Shown here piece after piece: positions 1-6,947 of a stretch of 7,165 nucleotides of DNA. The translations under genes were made by a program, and so were the position numbers. The DNA comes from Gammaproteobacteria bacterium (lineage in GTDB: Bacteria; Pseudomonadota; Gammaproteobacteria; SZUA-229): NCBI GenBank assembly GCA_030641945.1, contig DAOWLL010000079.1, positions 1 to 7,165 on the forward strand, in the 5' to 3' direction. Position 1 is the stretch's first letter; the number at the start of each line of letters is the position of its first letter. Under the pieces are notes generated by a model. The model was not told the DNA's origin, did not search any database, and was given only the letters and a program-made list of their open reading frames with translations.

Positions 1-11
1 TAAACATCGTT

Positions 12-145
12 TTTAACCGCAGAGACGGAGGCGCGGAGGTTGTCCGATTGTTTGTAGGAGCGACTTCAGTCGCGAACATGGACAATTCGCGACTGAAGTC
101 GCTCCTACGTATACCTGTAATAAACTCTGCGTCTCTGCGGTTAAA
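12..145. repeat. Nested inverted repeat (REP/BIME-like) after nasA
   Basis: Two inverted repeats sit one inside the other. The outer arms are 12-27 and 130-145, 16 bp and perfectly complementary (core AACCGCAGAGACG). The inner arms are 54-76 and 86-108, 23 bp and perfectly complementary around a 9-nt loop (77-85). Each inner arm contains its own small dyad, GCGACT-TC-AGTCGC. Both sequence types resemble interspersed extragenic repeats that I recall from gammaproteobacterial genomes, but I could not search for copies. The element begins 7 nt after the nasA stop codon, so it would form a very stable hairpin at the 3' end of the nirBD-nasA mRNA. No U-rich run follows it on the transcript strand, so it is not a textbook intrinsic terminator. 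A role in mRNA 3'-end protection or Rho-related termination is inference. Confidence 0.85.
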
Positions 146-152
146 TACATAT

Positions 153-2339
153 TTAATATGACCGCGCTTCAACGTTAGCCTGTGCTGCAGCACGCTGATC
201 TTCGATTAATTCGATATTAACGGCGCACTGTTTATATGCGGGCTGCCTTGAATGCGGATCAAGCAAGCCCAGTGATATGCGGTTAACGCATTCATGGTAA
301 TGGAACGGAATGAAGACGGAATCCACAGCGGTTCGCTCTGTGCACTGCACCATGACGATAGCGTCACCACGTCGCGATGTTAATTTTGCATAGGAACCAT
401 GCTTGATTCCGAGATTCTCTGCCGCACGAGGATTTATTTCCATATAGGGTGTTGGGCTAAACTTGTTGGCATTACCCACCTTGCCCGTGCGTGTGCGCGT
501 ATGAAAGTGCTCAACTACGCGGCCCGAGTTCAGCCAGAACGGATAGTCCTCACAAGGTCTTTCATTATCATCAAAAAAGGGTAATGCGAGTAATTTTGCT
601 TTACCACCTGGATACTGGAACACGCCATCAGTATATAAACGTTGCGAGCCTCCAGGTGCCGATTCCGTATTACACGGCCATTGCATGCCTCGATTCTGTT
701 CAATCTTGTCATAGCTCATACCAGAATAATCAAGCATACGCCCTTTAGATAGTTGCTTGAGCTCATCAAACACGGCTTCAGCCGTTTCTGGAAAATTGAC
801 CTTGTTGCCCTGCTCAAAGCGCCGGGCCATTTCATTGAATATATCAAGATCGGTTTTAGAGTCGCCATGTGGCTTGCACACATTACGTATCAGGTTCACT
901 CGGCGCTCGGTATTGGTAAAACAGCCTTCCTTTTCAGCCCATACCGCAGCGGGCAAATACACATGTGAGTACTGGTTGGTTTCAACATCACGATAGGCAT
1001 CCTGTACCACCAGAAACTCAAGACTGGACAGCAACTTGCGCATCAAGTCAGTATTTGCCATTGATGTCATCGGGTTAGTCGCTATCAACCACAGGCCTCT
1101 TATCTCGCCTGTTTCAATCGCAGGCAATATATCTGTCATAAACATGCCGCGCTTGTTCGGGAAGAATTCGGCATCGATGCCCCAGAATTCTGCTATCTCA
1201 CTGCGGTCTTCATCGCTTTCAAGGGCGCGGTAGCCTGGTAAACCGGAACAGGATGACCATTCACGCGTACCCATGGCGTTGCACTGACCGGTTATGGATA
1301 ATGACGAGCCGCCGGGTTTGCCGATATTGCCGGTGATCAGGTTCAGGTTGTTGATTGCACACACACCATCAGAGCCGTGTGTGCTCTGGTTGATGCCCAT
1401 GGTCCAGATCGTCATCGCAGCCCCGGCTTTGGCATACATGCGCGCGACTTTGCGAATCGTTTCCGCATCAATGCCACAGGTCTTCGATGCACTTTCCGGA
1501 TCATATTCCTTAAGCAGCCTGCTGAATTCTTCATAACCCTCGGTATGCGCCTGGATGTAGGCATCATCTGCAAGCCCCTCATCCAGAATGACGTGCGCGA
1601 GTGAATTTAATAATACGAGATCGGTGCCCGGCGTTATGGCAAGGTGAATATCTGCTTTTTGAGCAAACATGGTTACACGTGGATCAACCACGATAATCGG
1701 GAATGAACGCTTTTCAAGTGTCTGCATCAAGCGCCAGTAAATGATGGGATGCTGCTCTGGCAGGTTGGACCCAAATGCGAGCAGACACTCAGTATGATCA
1801 AAATCTTCGTAACAGCCCGGTGGGCCATCTGAGCCAAACGAACGTTTATAACCTGAAACGGCCGATGACATGCAAAGTGTCGTATTGCCATCATAGTTAT
1901 TAGTGCCAATGACGCCGCGCGCAAGCTTGCCCAGGGTATAGAACTCTTCAGTCATTATCTGACCGGTAGATATGATTGAAAAAGAATTGCATCCGTATTT
2001 TTCCTGAATGCGTTTTATTTCATCAGCGGTATGATCGAGCGCCTGTTTCCAGGTGGCCTCATCGAATTCATCTTCATAGCTTTTACGCATCAAAGGCACA
2101 GAGCCTCGGCCTGCTGTTTTACGAAACAGTTCGTGCTCAAAGATACCTTTAACGCAAAGTTTGCCGCGATTTACATCTGCATCAGCCACACCACGCGAGG
2201 CAACCGGAACACCTTCATCATTCAAACCAACTTCAATCGAACAACCCGTTGAGCAATAGCCGCAAGTCGCATACTTCCATTCAACGACACCCTTGTCAGC
2301 AATCTTGATCGGGTTTTTATGTTTACGTCCAAATAACAT
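153..2339 (-). CDS. nasA: Assimilatory nitrate reductase, catalytic subunit (molybdopterin, [4Fe-4S])
   Basis: This 728-residue cytoplasmic enzyme should reduce nitrate to nitrite for assimilation. It belongs to the NasA/NarB/NapA branch of the DMSO reductase superfamily. The N-terminal [4Fe-4S] ligands are visible as C26-x2-C29-x3-C33-x28-C62, followed by the electron-transfer lysine K64 (LCVKG). The Mo-ligating cysteine is C156 in TLCMSSAV, followed by the family-typical PPGCYEDF near residue 178. The last ~120 residues form the molybdopterin dinucleotide-binding domain (YPFWLNSGRVVEHFHT onwards). There is no twin-arginine signal, which argues against periplasmic NapA. The length matches cyanobacterial-type NarB (about 730) and is shorter than Klebsiella-type NasA, which has a C-terminal [2Fe-2S] extension absent here. 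It is the last gene of the leftward operon, 57 nt after nirD. An in-frame TGA lies just upstream of the ATG, which supports this start, although the Shine-Dalgarno sequence is weak. The electron donor is not encoded in the window. Confidence 0.95.
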   Translation of the reverse strand: MLFGRKHKNPIKIADKGVVEWKYATCGYCSTGCSIEVGLNDEGVPVASRGVADADVNRGKLCVKGIFEHELFRKTAGRGSVPLMRKSYEDEFDEATWKQALDHTADEIKRIQEKYGCNSFSIISTGQIMTEEFYTLGKLARGVIGTNNYDGNTTLCMSSAVSGYKRSFGSDGPPGCYEDFDHTECLLAFGSNLPEQHPIIYWRLMQTLEKRSFPIIVVDPRVTMFAQKADIHLAITPGTDLVLLNSLAHVILDEGLADDAYIQAHTEGYEEFSRLLKEYDPESASKTCGIDAETIRKVARMYAKAGAAMTIWTMGINQSTHGSDGVCAINNLNLITGNIGKPGGSSLSITGQCNAMGTREWSSCSGLPGYRALESDEDRSEIAEFWGIDAEFFPNKRGMFMTDILPAIETGEIRGLWLIATNPMTSMANTDLMRKLLSSLEFLVVQDAYRDVETNQYSHVYLPAAVWAEKEGCFTNTERRVNLIRNVCKPHGDSKTDLDIFNEMARRFEQGNKVNFPETAEAVFDELKQLSKGRMLDYSGMSYDKIEQNRGMQWPCNTESAPGGSQRLYTDGVFQYPGGKAKLLALPFFDDNERPCEDYPFWLNSGRVVEHFHTRTRTGKVGNANKFSPTPYMEINPRAAENLGIKHGSYAKLTSRRGDAIVMVQCTERTAVDSVFIPFHYHECVNRISLGLLDPHSRQPAYKQCAVNIELIEDQRAAAQANVEARSY

Positions 2340-2396
2340 GACATTTCACTTCATTACTCATTACGTCTATGACTGGCATTGCTAACCCGGTTTTAC

Positions 2397-2741
2397 TTAT
2401 CTATTCTGAAAATCAACATGAACAATGCCGTTCTCGATCTTCACAGGGAACACATTAGTACAGCCTTCATCCGGCCCCAATGCCTCACCGCTGGCAAGAT
2501 CTATCTTCCAGTTATGCAAAGGGCAGGTGACTGATGTGCCGTGTACGATGCCTTGAGAAAGAGGCCCTTTCTTATGCGGACACTCATCTTTCATTGCGAA
2601 AACTTCATCACCTGCAGTACGGAACACCGCGATATTCATGGTGTCTGTCCTGATTACTCTTGAGCCTAATTGCGGAATATCTTCCAGCGCAACAACCTCA
2701 ATCCAGTTACCCGTTTCTACTTTCAATGCATTAGTTGTCAT
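2397..2741 (-). CDS. nirD: Nitrite reductase (NADH) small subunit, Rieske-type
   Basis: This 114-residue protein is the small partner of NirB in cytoplasmic NADH-dependent nitrite reduction to ammonium. It is a single Rieske-fold domain. The two ligand motifs are intact: C54-P-H56 and C73-P-L-H76, separated as in [2Fe-2S] Rieske proteins. Some NirD proteins, including that of E. coli as I recall, have lost these ligands, so this one may carry a real cluster. The length is normal for NirD. The start codon lies 5 nt past the nirB stop, and an AGG Shine-Dalgarno (complement of 2751-2753) falls inside the end of nirB with 9 nt spacing. Translation is therefore probably coupled to nirB. The family is clear; whether the cluster is bound is inference. 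Confidence 0.95.
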   Translation of the reverse strand: MTTNALKVETGNWIEVVALEDIPQLGSRVIRTDTMNIAVFRTAGDEVFAMKDECPHKKGPLSQGIVHGTSVTCPLHNWKIDLASGEALGPDEGCTNVFPVKIENGIVHVDFQNR

Positions 2742-2746
2742 ATCGA

Positions 2747-5179
2747 TTAACCTGCGATTTTAAGGGGTGTAAACTCATGTGACGCCTCACCTTCTGCTCG
2801 CGCTTTCCATGGATCGATCTGCGCGTACTTCTGCCCTAGCCTGAAACGCTGATAAAGCGCCTTTCGTTGTTCTTCATTATCAACAACGCATGCCTTGATA
2901 CTGGTAAGTCCGACACGTTCAACCCATGGTGCAGTGCGTTCCAGATAGTGGGCCTCTTCCCGATATTTCTGAGTAAAGGCACCGCAGTATTCCAGCACCT
3001 CTTCTTCTGTTTCGACTTTGCATAAAAGGTCAGTGACGCGAACCTTGATACCACCATTTCCGCCCACATGAAGCTCATAACCGGAATCAACGCATACCAC
3101 ACCAAAATCCTTGATCGTGGCTTCGGCGCAATTACGCGGGCAGCCGGACACGGCCAGTTTGAACTTATGCGGCATCCATGAGCCCCAGGTAAGCTCCTCA
3201 AGCTTTACCCCAAGGCCGGTTGAATTTTGTGTACCGAAACGGCACCATGTTTTTCCCGCACAGGTCTTGACCGTGCGCATCGCCTTGCCATAGGCGTGGC
3301 CGGAGACAAAACCGGCGTCTGACAGGTCTTTCCACATAGCGGGAAGATCTTCTTTCTTGATACCGAATAAATCGATGCGTTGACCACCAGTGACTTTCAT
3401 TTCTGGAACATTGTATTTATCGGAAACATCAGCAATAGTGCGTAGATCGTTTGCGGTACACAAACCGCCAAACATGCGCGGCACTACAGAGTAGCTGCCG
3501 TCCTTTTGAATGTTGCCGTGCGCACGTTCGTTGATGAAACGCGATTGCGCATCGTCTTCATATTCTTCCGGCCAGTTGGCCAAAAGGTAGTAATTCAGTG
3601 CAGGCCGGCAGGCGGCACATCCATCTGGCGTTTTCCATACCATGAACTCGCGTAAAGCCGGCATTGTTTTCAGTTCATGCTGCTTGATCGCCTTGATCAC
3701 ATCATCATGACTGTGCTCGGTACAGCCACACATGGGTTTTTTACTGGGCTTCTCGTCATAGCCTTCGCCAACCGTACTCGCCAGCAGTGCTTCCACCAGA
3801 CCGGTACACGATCCGCATGATGAAGAAGCCTTGGTATGTGCGCGCACATCTTCCAGTGTGAATAAACCTTTCTTTGAAATCGCATTGACGATGTCGCCTT
3901 TGCATACACCATTACAACCGCATATTTCAGCGCTGTCCGGCAATGCCAGAACCTGCGCGTCACCGTGACCCGCATCACCCAGGTCATGCTGGCCAAACAT
4001 AATAGTTCTGCGAAAGTCGGCAATACTGGTGCCTTCACGCATAAGCTGGAAGTACCAGGTGCCGTCCATGGTGTCGCCGTAGAGCACGGCACCCTTGATT
4101 TTGTTGTCGCGGATAACCAGCTTTTTGTAGGTGCCACTGGCCGGGTCCTGAAGCACCATGGCTTCATCGCCTTCTTCTTCATTGAACTCCCCTGCTGAGA
4201 ACAGATCGATACCAGTGACCTTTAGTTTGGTCGATGTAACCGATCCTTCGTAACGGGTACTGCCAACCTGGGCAAGGTGATTGGCTGCAACCTTTGCCTG
4301 CTCAAACAGCGGTGCCACCAGACCATAACATTCGTTGCGGTGTTGCACGCATTCACCCACCGCATAGATACGCGGATCATATGTCTGCATGGTGTCATTG
4401 ACGACGATGCCGCGTTCACAGTAGATGCCGGCCTTTTGTGCCAGTTCGATATTAGGCCGGATGCCGACAGCCATCACCACCAGATCAGCTTCAACTTCTG
4501 AACCATCAGCAAACTTGACGCCAGTAACACGCTTATCGCCGGTAATTTCTGCAGTCTGCGCCTCCATCAGGAATTTCAGGCCTTTCTGTTCCAGCGATGC
4601 CTTGAGCATTGCAGATGCCGGCTTGTCGAGCTGGCGTTCCATTAAGGAGTCGAGCAGATGCACCACCGTTACGTTCATACCTTGCTTCATCAGGCCATTG
4701 GCTGCTTCCAGCCCGAGCAGACCACCACCGATGACGACCGCATTCTTATATTCCCGCGCAGCTGCCAGCATGGTTTCAACATCATGAATATCACGGAAAC
4801 CGATAACACCTTCTTTATCAGCACCCGGCACAGGAATAATGAATGGATTGGACCCAGTAGCGAGCAGTAAGCGGTCATAGGTAATTTCTTTACCACTTTC
4901 TGTAATAACAGCTTTTTTGACGCGGCTGATTTCAGTGGCGCCATCACCGGTTATTAACTCGATGTTATTCTCGGCATACCACTCACGACTGTTGAGAATA
5001 ATGTCATCAATAGTTTTTTCGCTAGCCAGTACCGGTGACAGCATGATGCGGTTGTAATTCGGGTGCGGTTCGGCGCCGATGACAGTAATGTCATACTGAT
5101 CGGTTTCATGCTTGAACAACTCTTCCAGCGCGCGTACACCGGCCATTCCATTGCCGACGAGTACCAGTTTCTCTTTCAT
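2747..5179 (-). CDS. nirB: Nitrite reductase (NADH) large subunit
   Basis: This 810-residue siroheme enzyme takes nitrite to ammonium with NADH. Domains in order: FAD-binding fold with G9-x-G11-x2-G14 (VGNGMAG); NAD-binding fold with G151-x-G153-x2-G156 (IGGGLLGLEAA); second FAD motif AVGEC near 275; a BFD-like [2Fe-2S] domain with C420-x-C422, C426 and C455-x2-C458; a second cysteine block (C484, C486, C521, C524) typical of NirB; a ferredoxin-like half domain at about 555-610; and the siroheme/[4Fe-4S] domain with C640-x5-C646 and C680-x3-C684 (GCPRNCAE). The length is close to E. coli NirB (847). The frame stays open to an ATG at 5257, but I choose the ATG at 5177-5179. A GGAG sits 7 nt upstream of it, the GNGMAG fold begins at the usual distance, and a sigma-54 promoter lies between the two ATGs. 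It heads the nirB-nirD-nasA operon. Siroheme synthesis genes are not in the window. Confidence 0.97.
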   Translation of the reverse strand: MKEKLVLVGNGMAGVRALEELFKHETDQYDITVIGAEPHPNYNRIMLSPVLASEKTIDDIILNSREWYAENNIELITGDGATEISRVKKAVITESGKEITYDRLLLATGSNPFIIPVPGADKEGVIGFRDIHDVETMLAAAREYKNAVVIGGGLLGLEAANGLMKQGMNVTVVHLLDSLMERQLDKPASAMLKASLEQKGLKFLMEAQTAEITGDKRVTGVKFADGSEVEADLVVMAVGIRPNIELAQKAGIYCERGIVVNDTMQTYDPRIYAVGECVQHRNECYGLVAPLFEQAKVAANHLAQVGSTRYEGSVTSTKLKVTGIDLFSAGEFNEEEGDEAMVLQDPASGTYKKLVIRDNKIKGAVLYGDTMDGTWYFQLMREGTSIADFRRTIMFGQHDLGDAGHGDAQVLALPDSAEICGCNGVCKGDIVNAISKKGLFTLEDVRAHTKASSSCGSCTGLVEALLASTVGEGYDEKPSKKPMCGCTEHSHDDVIKAIKQHELKTMPALREFMVWKTPDGCAACRPALNYYLLANWPEEYEDDAQSRFINERAHGNIQKDGSYSVVPRMFGGLCTANDLRTIADVSDKYNVPEMKVTGGQRIDLFGIKKEDLPAMWKDLSDAGFVSGHAYGKAMRTVKTCAGKTWCRFGTQNSTGLGVKLEELTWGSWMPHKFKLAVSGCPRNCAEATIKDFGVVCVDSGYELHVGGNGGIKVRVTDLLCKVETEEEVLEYCGAFTQKYREEAHYLERTAPWVERVGLTSIKACVVDNEEQRKALYQRFRLGQKYAQIDPWKARAEGEASHEFTPLKIAG

Positions 5180-5186
5180 GTGACGA

Positions 5187-5190
5187 CTCC
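5187..5190 (-). promoter_or_regulatory. nirB: Shine-Dalgarno for nirB that decides its start
   Basis: On the minus strand GGAG lies 7 nt before the ATG at 5179. The alternative upstream ATG (5257) would lie upstream of the predicted transcription start and so would not be in the mRNA. Confidence 0.8.
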
Positions 5191-5213
5191 AAATAATAAC
5201 TTTGAAGTTATAC

Positions 5214-5229
5214 AGCAAGACACGTGCCA
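5214..5229 (-). promoter_or_regulatory. Sigma-54 promoter for nirB-nirD-nasA
   Basis: The minus strand reads TGGCACGTGTCTTGCT. It matches the sigma-54 (RpoN) consensus TGGCAC-N5-TTGCW at every defined position, with correct GG/GC spacing. Transcription is expected to start near 5203, giving a leader of about 24 nt before the nirB ATG. Sigma-54 promoters need an activator. The NtrC-like dyads at 5270-5286 and 5304-5320 would be centred about 75 and 109 bp upstream. The match is seen in the sequence; activity and the start site are inferred. Confidence 0.88.
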
Positions 5230-5269
5230 GTTTCTCTGCGCCTTTGATAGTGCACATATATCGGCATCA

Positions 5270-5286
5270 TGCGCAGACTCAGTGCA
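5270..5286. promoter_or_regulatory. NtrC-like binding dyad (enhancer site A)
   Basis: The sequence TGCGCAGACTCAGTGCA has half-sites GCGC and GTGC separated by 7 bp, the same geometry as the NtrC sites upstream of enteric glnA (GCAC-N7-GTGC). One position of the left half deviates. Its centre (5278) is 34 bp from site B, about three helical turns, similar to the pair of strong NtrC sites at glnA. It lies about 75 bp upstream of the nirB start and 161 bp upstream of the transporter start. NtrC is inferred from the motif alone. Confidence 0.6.
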
Positions 5287-5303
5287 CGTTTAGCCCTCTA
5301 ATA

Positions 5304-5320
5304 CGCACCAGCAAAGTGCA
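5304..5320. promoter_or_regulatory. NtrC-like binding dyad (enhancer site B, strongest)
   Basis: The sequence CGCACCAGCAAAGTGCA carries perfect GCAC and GTGC half-sites with the canonical 7-bp spacer, and the left half CGCACCA matches the glnA enhancer closely. Its centre (5312) would be about -109 for nirB and -127 for the transporter, a normal enhancer range for both sigma-54 promoters. A poorer copy (CGCACCA at 5335-5341, right half degenerate) follows 31 bp further on and could be a weak third site. Confidence 0.7.
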
Positions 5321-5384
5321 CAAAAACAGCCTGTCGCACCATAATGAAACGCTAATATAGTTTTTTGCCCCATAGAACCCACAT

Positions 5385-5401
5385 TGCGCCTGAACAGTGC
5401 G
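5385..5401. promoter_or_regulatory. Promoter-proximal NtrC-like dyad (site D)
   Basis: TGCGCCTGAACAGTGCG has GCGC and GTGC half-sites with 7-bp spacing, one mismatch to the NtrC half-site consensus. The centre is about 46 bp upstream of the predicted transporter transcription start. Low-affinity NtrC sites near the promoter are known at glnA, where they limit expression at high activator levels. Whether this does the same is inference, and the core CTGAACAG palindrome could instead serve another regulator. Confidence 0.4.
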
Positions 5402-5412
5402 CTTAAAAAACT

Positions 5413-5428
5413 TGGCACGGGATCTGCT
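5413..5428 (+). promoter_or_regulatory. Sigma-54 promoter for the nitrate transporter
   Basis: TGGCACGGGATCTGCT matches TGGCAC-N5-TTGCW at all defined positions except one (C for the first T of the -12 element), and the invariant GG and GC are correctly spaced. The expected transcription start is near 5439, which leaves a leader of about 27 nt to the ATG at 5466. It is paired with the opposite-facing sigma-54 promoter at 5214-5229, and the NtrC-like dyads lie between the two. Confidence 0.8.
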
Positions 5429-5465
5429 CTGACACTGATACACAATTTTTTCATGGAGCTGCAAT

Positions 5466-6935
5466 ATGCCTGTCAGTAACAAGTTGAACCTGCTTTCATT
5501 CAGCGGAAACACTCGTACACTGCACCTGACCTGGGTCGCTTTTTTCATCAGTTTTTTCGTCTGGTTCAATCACGCGCCGTTAATGGCCTCTATTCAGGAA
5601 AGTTTTGGCCTGTCCATGCAGGAGGTTAAAGCCCTGCTGATCATGAATGTGGCGTTGACCATCCCGGCACGTATCATCATCGGCATACTGGTCGACAAGT
5701 ACGGCCCGCGAATCATGTATTCCAGCCTGCTGTTCATATCCAGCTTTATCTGTTTCTTCTTTGCACTGGCTGATTCTTACGAGATGCTTATGATCAGCCG
5801 TTTTGCCCTTGGCTTTGTCGGTGCCGGCTTCGTTATTGGCATACGCATGATTGGTGAATGGTTCCCGGCCAAGCAGGTGGGCATTGCTGAAGGCGTTTAT
5901 GGCGGCTGGGGCAACTTCGGCTCGGCAGCTGCCGCACTTTCATTACCAACCATCGCACTGATGTATGGCGGTGACGATGGCTGGCGTTACGCCGTTGGCA
6001 CAACCGGTGCAATTGCGCTGGTTTACTCCTTCATCTATTACAAGATGGCGCGCAACACGCCAAAAGGTTCGACCTACTTCAAGCCGAAAAAAAACGGTGC
6101 CATGGAAATTACCAGCAAAGGTGACTTTTTCTTTTATTTGTTGATGAATATCCCGATGTATGCCGCACTCGCTGTACTGGCATGGAAGCTTGGTCCCAGC
6201 AACCTGGGCATTCTGGATGAGTTCTTCACCAATATTGCCTACATAACCCTGCTATCGCTGTATGCCTACCAGACCGCCCAGGTATGGCGCATTAATAAAC
6301 ATGTATTCGAGGAAGAGGTGCCGGAAATACACCGTTATAAATTCAAACAGGTCGCGATTCTTGACCTGGCCTATCTTGTAACATTTGGGTCGGAACTGGC
6401 TGTCGTTTCCATGCTGCCGCTGTTTTTCAAGGACACCTTTGATTTGTCACTGGTGCAGGCCGGTTTGCTCGCATCGGGTTATGCATTCATGAACCTGGTG
6501 GCACGCCCCAGTGGTGGCTTCTTCAGCGATCGCTTCGGTCGCAAAAAGAGTCTGACGATATTGATCAGCGGCCTTGCAGCAGGATACTTCCTGCTGAGCA
6601 ACATCACTTCCGAATGGCCTTTATTTCTGGCTGTTGCTGCTACCATGGCCTGCTCTTTCTTTGTTCAGGCCGGTGAAGGTGCTGTTTTCGCCATCGTGCC
6701 GCTGGTCAAGCGCCGCATGACTGGACAGATTGCCGGTATGGCAGGCGCTTATGGTAATGTCGGTGCCGTGACATTCCTTACGGTGTTCTCGTTTGTCGAA
6801 CCATCAACATTTTTCCTGGTGATTGCGGCTGCCGCTATTGCCACGCTTGCGGCCGTTCAGTTTCTTGATGAACCCAAGGGCCAGACCGCCGAAATCATGC
6901 CGGACGGCAGTGTGCAGATGATTGATGTTGGTTAA
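5466..6935 (+). CDS. narK: Nitrate/nitrite transporter, MFS NNP (NarK/NasA-type) family
   Basis: This 489-residue inner-membrane protein should import nitrate (possibly nitrite) for the divergent reductases. The two NNP glycine signatures are present: GGWGNFG at 146-152 (TM5) and GAYGNVG at 427-433 (TM11). The substrate-binding arginines expected from NarK structures appear as R69 in TM2 (TIPARII) and R347 in TM8 (VARPSGG). MFS loop motifs are seen at 77-82 (DKYGPR) and 355-360 (DRFGRK). By hydrophobicity there are 12 core helices plus two further hydrophobic segments, about 221-242 and 254-273, in the central region between helices 6 and 7. This makes that region about 100 residues long. A GGAG at 5455-5458 lies 7 nt before the ATG. 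The upstream sigma-54 promoter and assimilatory neighbours argue for assimilation over respiratory nitrite export. No intrinsic terminator is evident downstream. Confidence 0.93.
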   Translation: MPVSNKLNLLSFSGNTRTLHLTWVAFFISFFVWFNHAPLMASIQESFGLSMQEVKALLIMNVALTIPARIIIGILVDKYGPRIMYSSLLFISSFICFFFALADSYEMLMISRFALGFVGAGFVIGIRMIGEWFPAKQVGIAEGVYGGWGNFGSAAAALSLPTIALMYGGDDGWRYAVGTTGAIALVYSFIYYKMARNTPKGSTYFKPKKNGAMEITSKGDFFFYLLMNIPMYAALAVLAWKLGPSNLGILDEFFTNIAYITLLSLYAYQTAQVWRINKHVFEEEVPEIHRYKFKQVAILDLAYLVTFGSELAVVSMLPLFFKDTFDLSLVQAGLLASGYAFMNLVARPSGGFFSDRFGRKKSLTILISGLAAGYFLLSNITSEWPLFLAVAATMACSFFVQAGEGAVFAIVPLVKRRMTGQIAGMAGAYGNVGAVTFLTVFSFVEPSTFFLVIAAAAIATLAAVQFLDEPKGQTAEIMPDGSVQMIDVG

Positions 6936-6947
6936 CCCGCATATTGC

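Noticed and set aside
12..145. CRISPR array
   Set aside because: The repeats are inverted pairs, not evenly spaced direct repeats, and no cas gene is present.
12..145. Classical intrinsic terminator for the nirBD-nasA operon
   Set aside because: The hairpins are strong, but no run of U follows on the transcript strand, so I call it a repeat only.
153..2339. Periplasmic NapA or formate dehydrogenase
   Set aside because: There is no Tat signal, the Mo ligand is a Cys in LCMSSAV, and the gene is in an operon with nirBD, all pointing to assimilatory nitrate reductase.
3697..4182. 161-codon minus-strand open frame inside nirB
   Set aside because: It lies in another frame of a clear, conserved NirB and has a Trp/Arg/Cys-rich, non-protein-like composition.
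4425..4787. 120-codon plus-strand open frame opposite nirB
   Set aside because: It is antisense to the FAD/NAD-binding part of NirB, with no family match and no ribosome site; a reading-frame shadow.
5251..5267. Additional NtrC dyad beginning at TGCAC 5251
   Set aside because: Only the left half matches; the right half (GGCAT) does not fit, and pairing leftward needs an 8-bp spacer.
5331..5358. Sigma-70 promoter (CTGTCG, 16 bp, TAATAT) for narK
   Set aside because: The -35 match is poor, and the downstream sigma-54 promoter is far better and well placed for the start codon.
5279..5569. 96-codon minus-strand open frame across the intergenic region and narK start
   Set aside because: It overlaps the sigma-54 promoter, the activator sites and the narK start codon, and has no recognisable domain.
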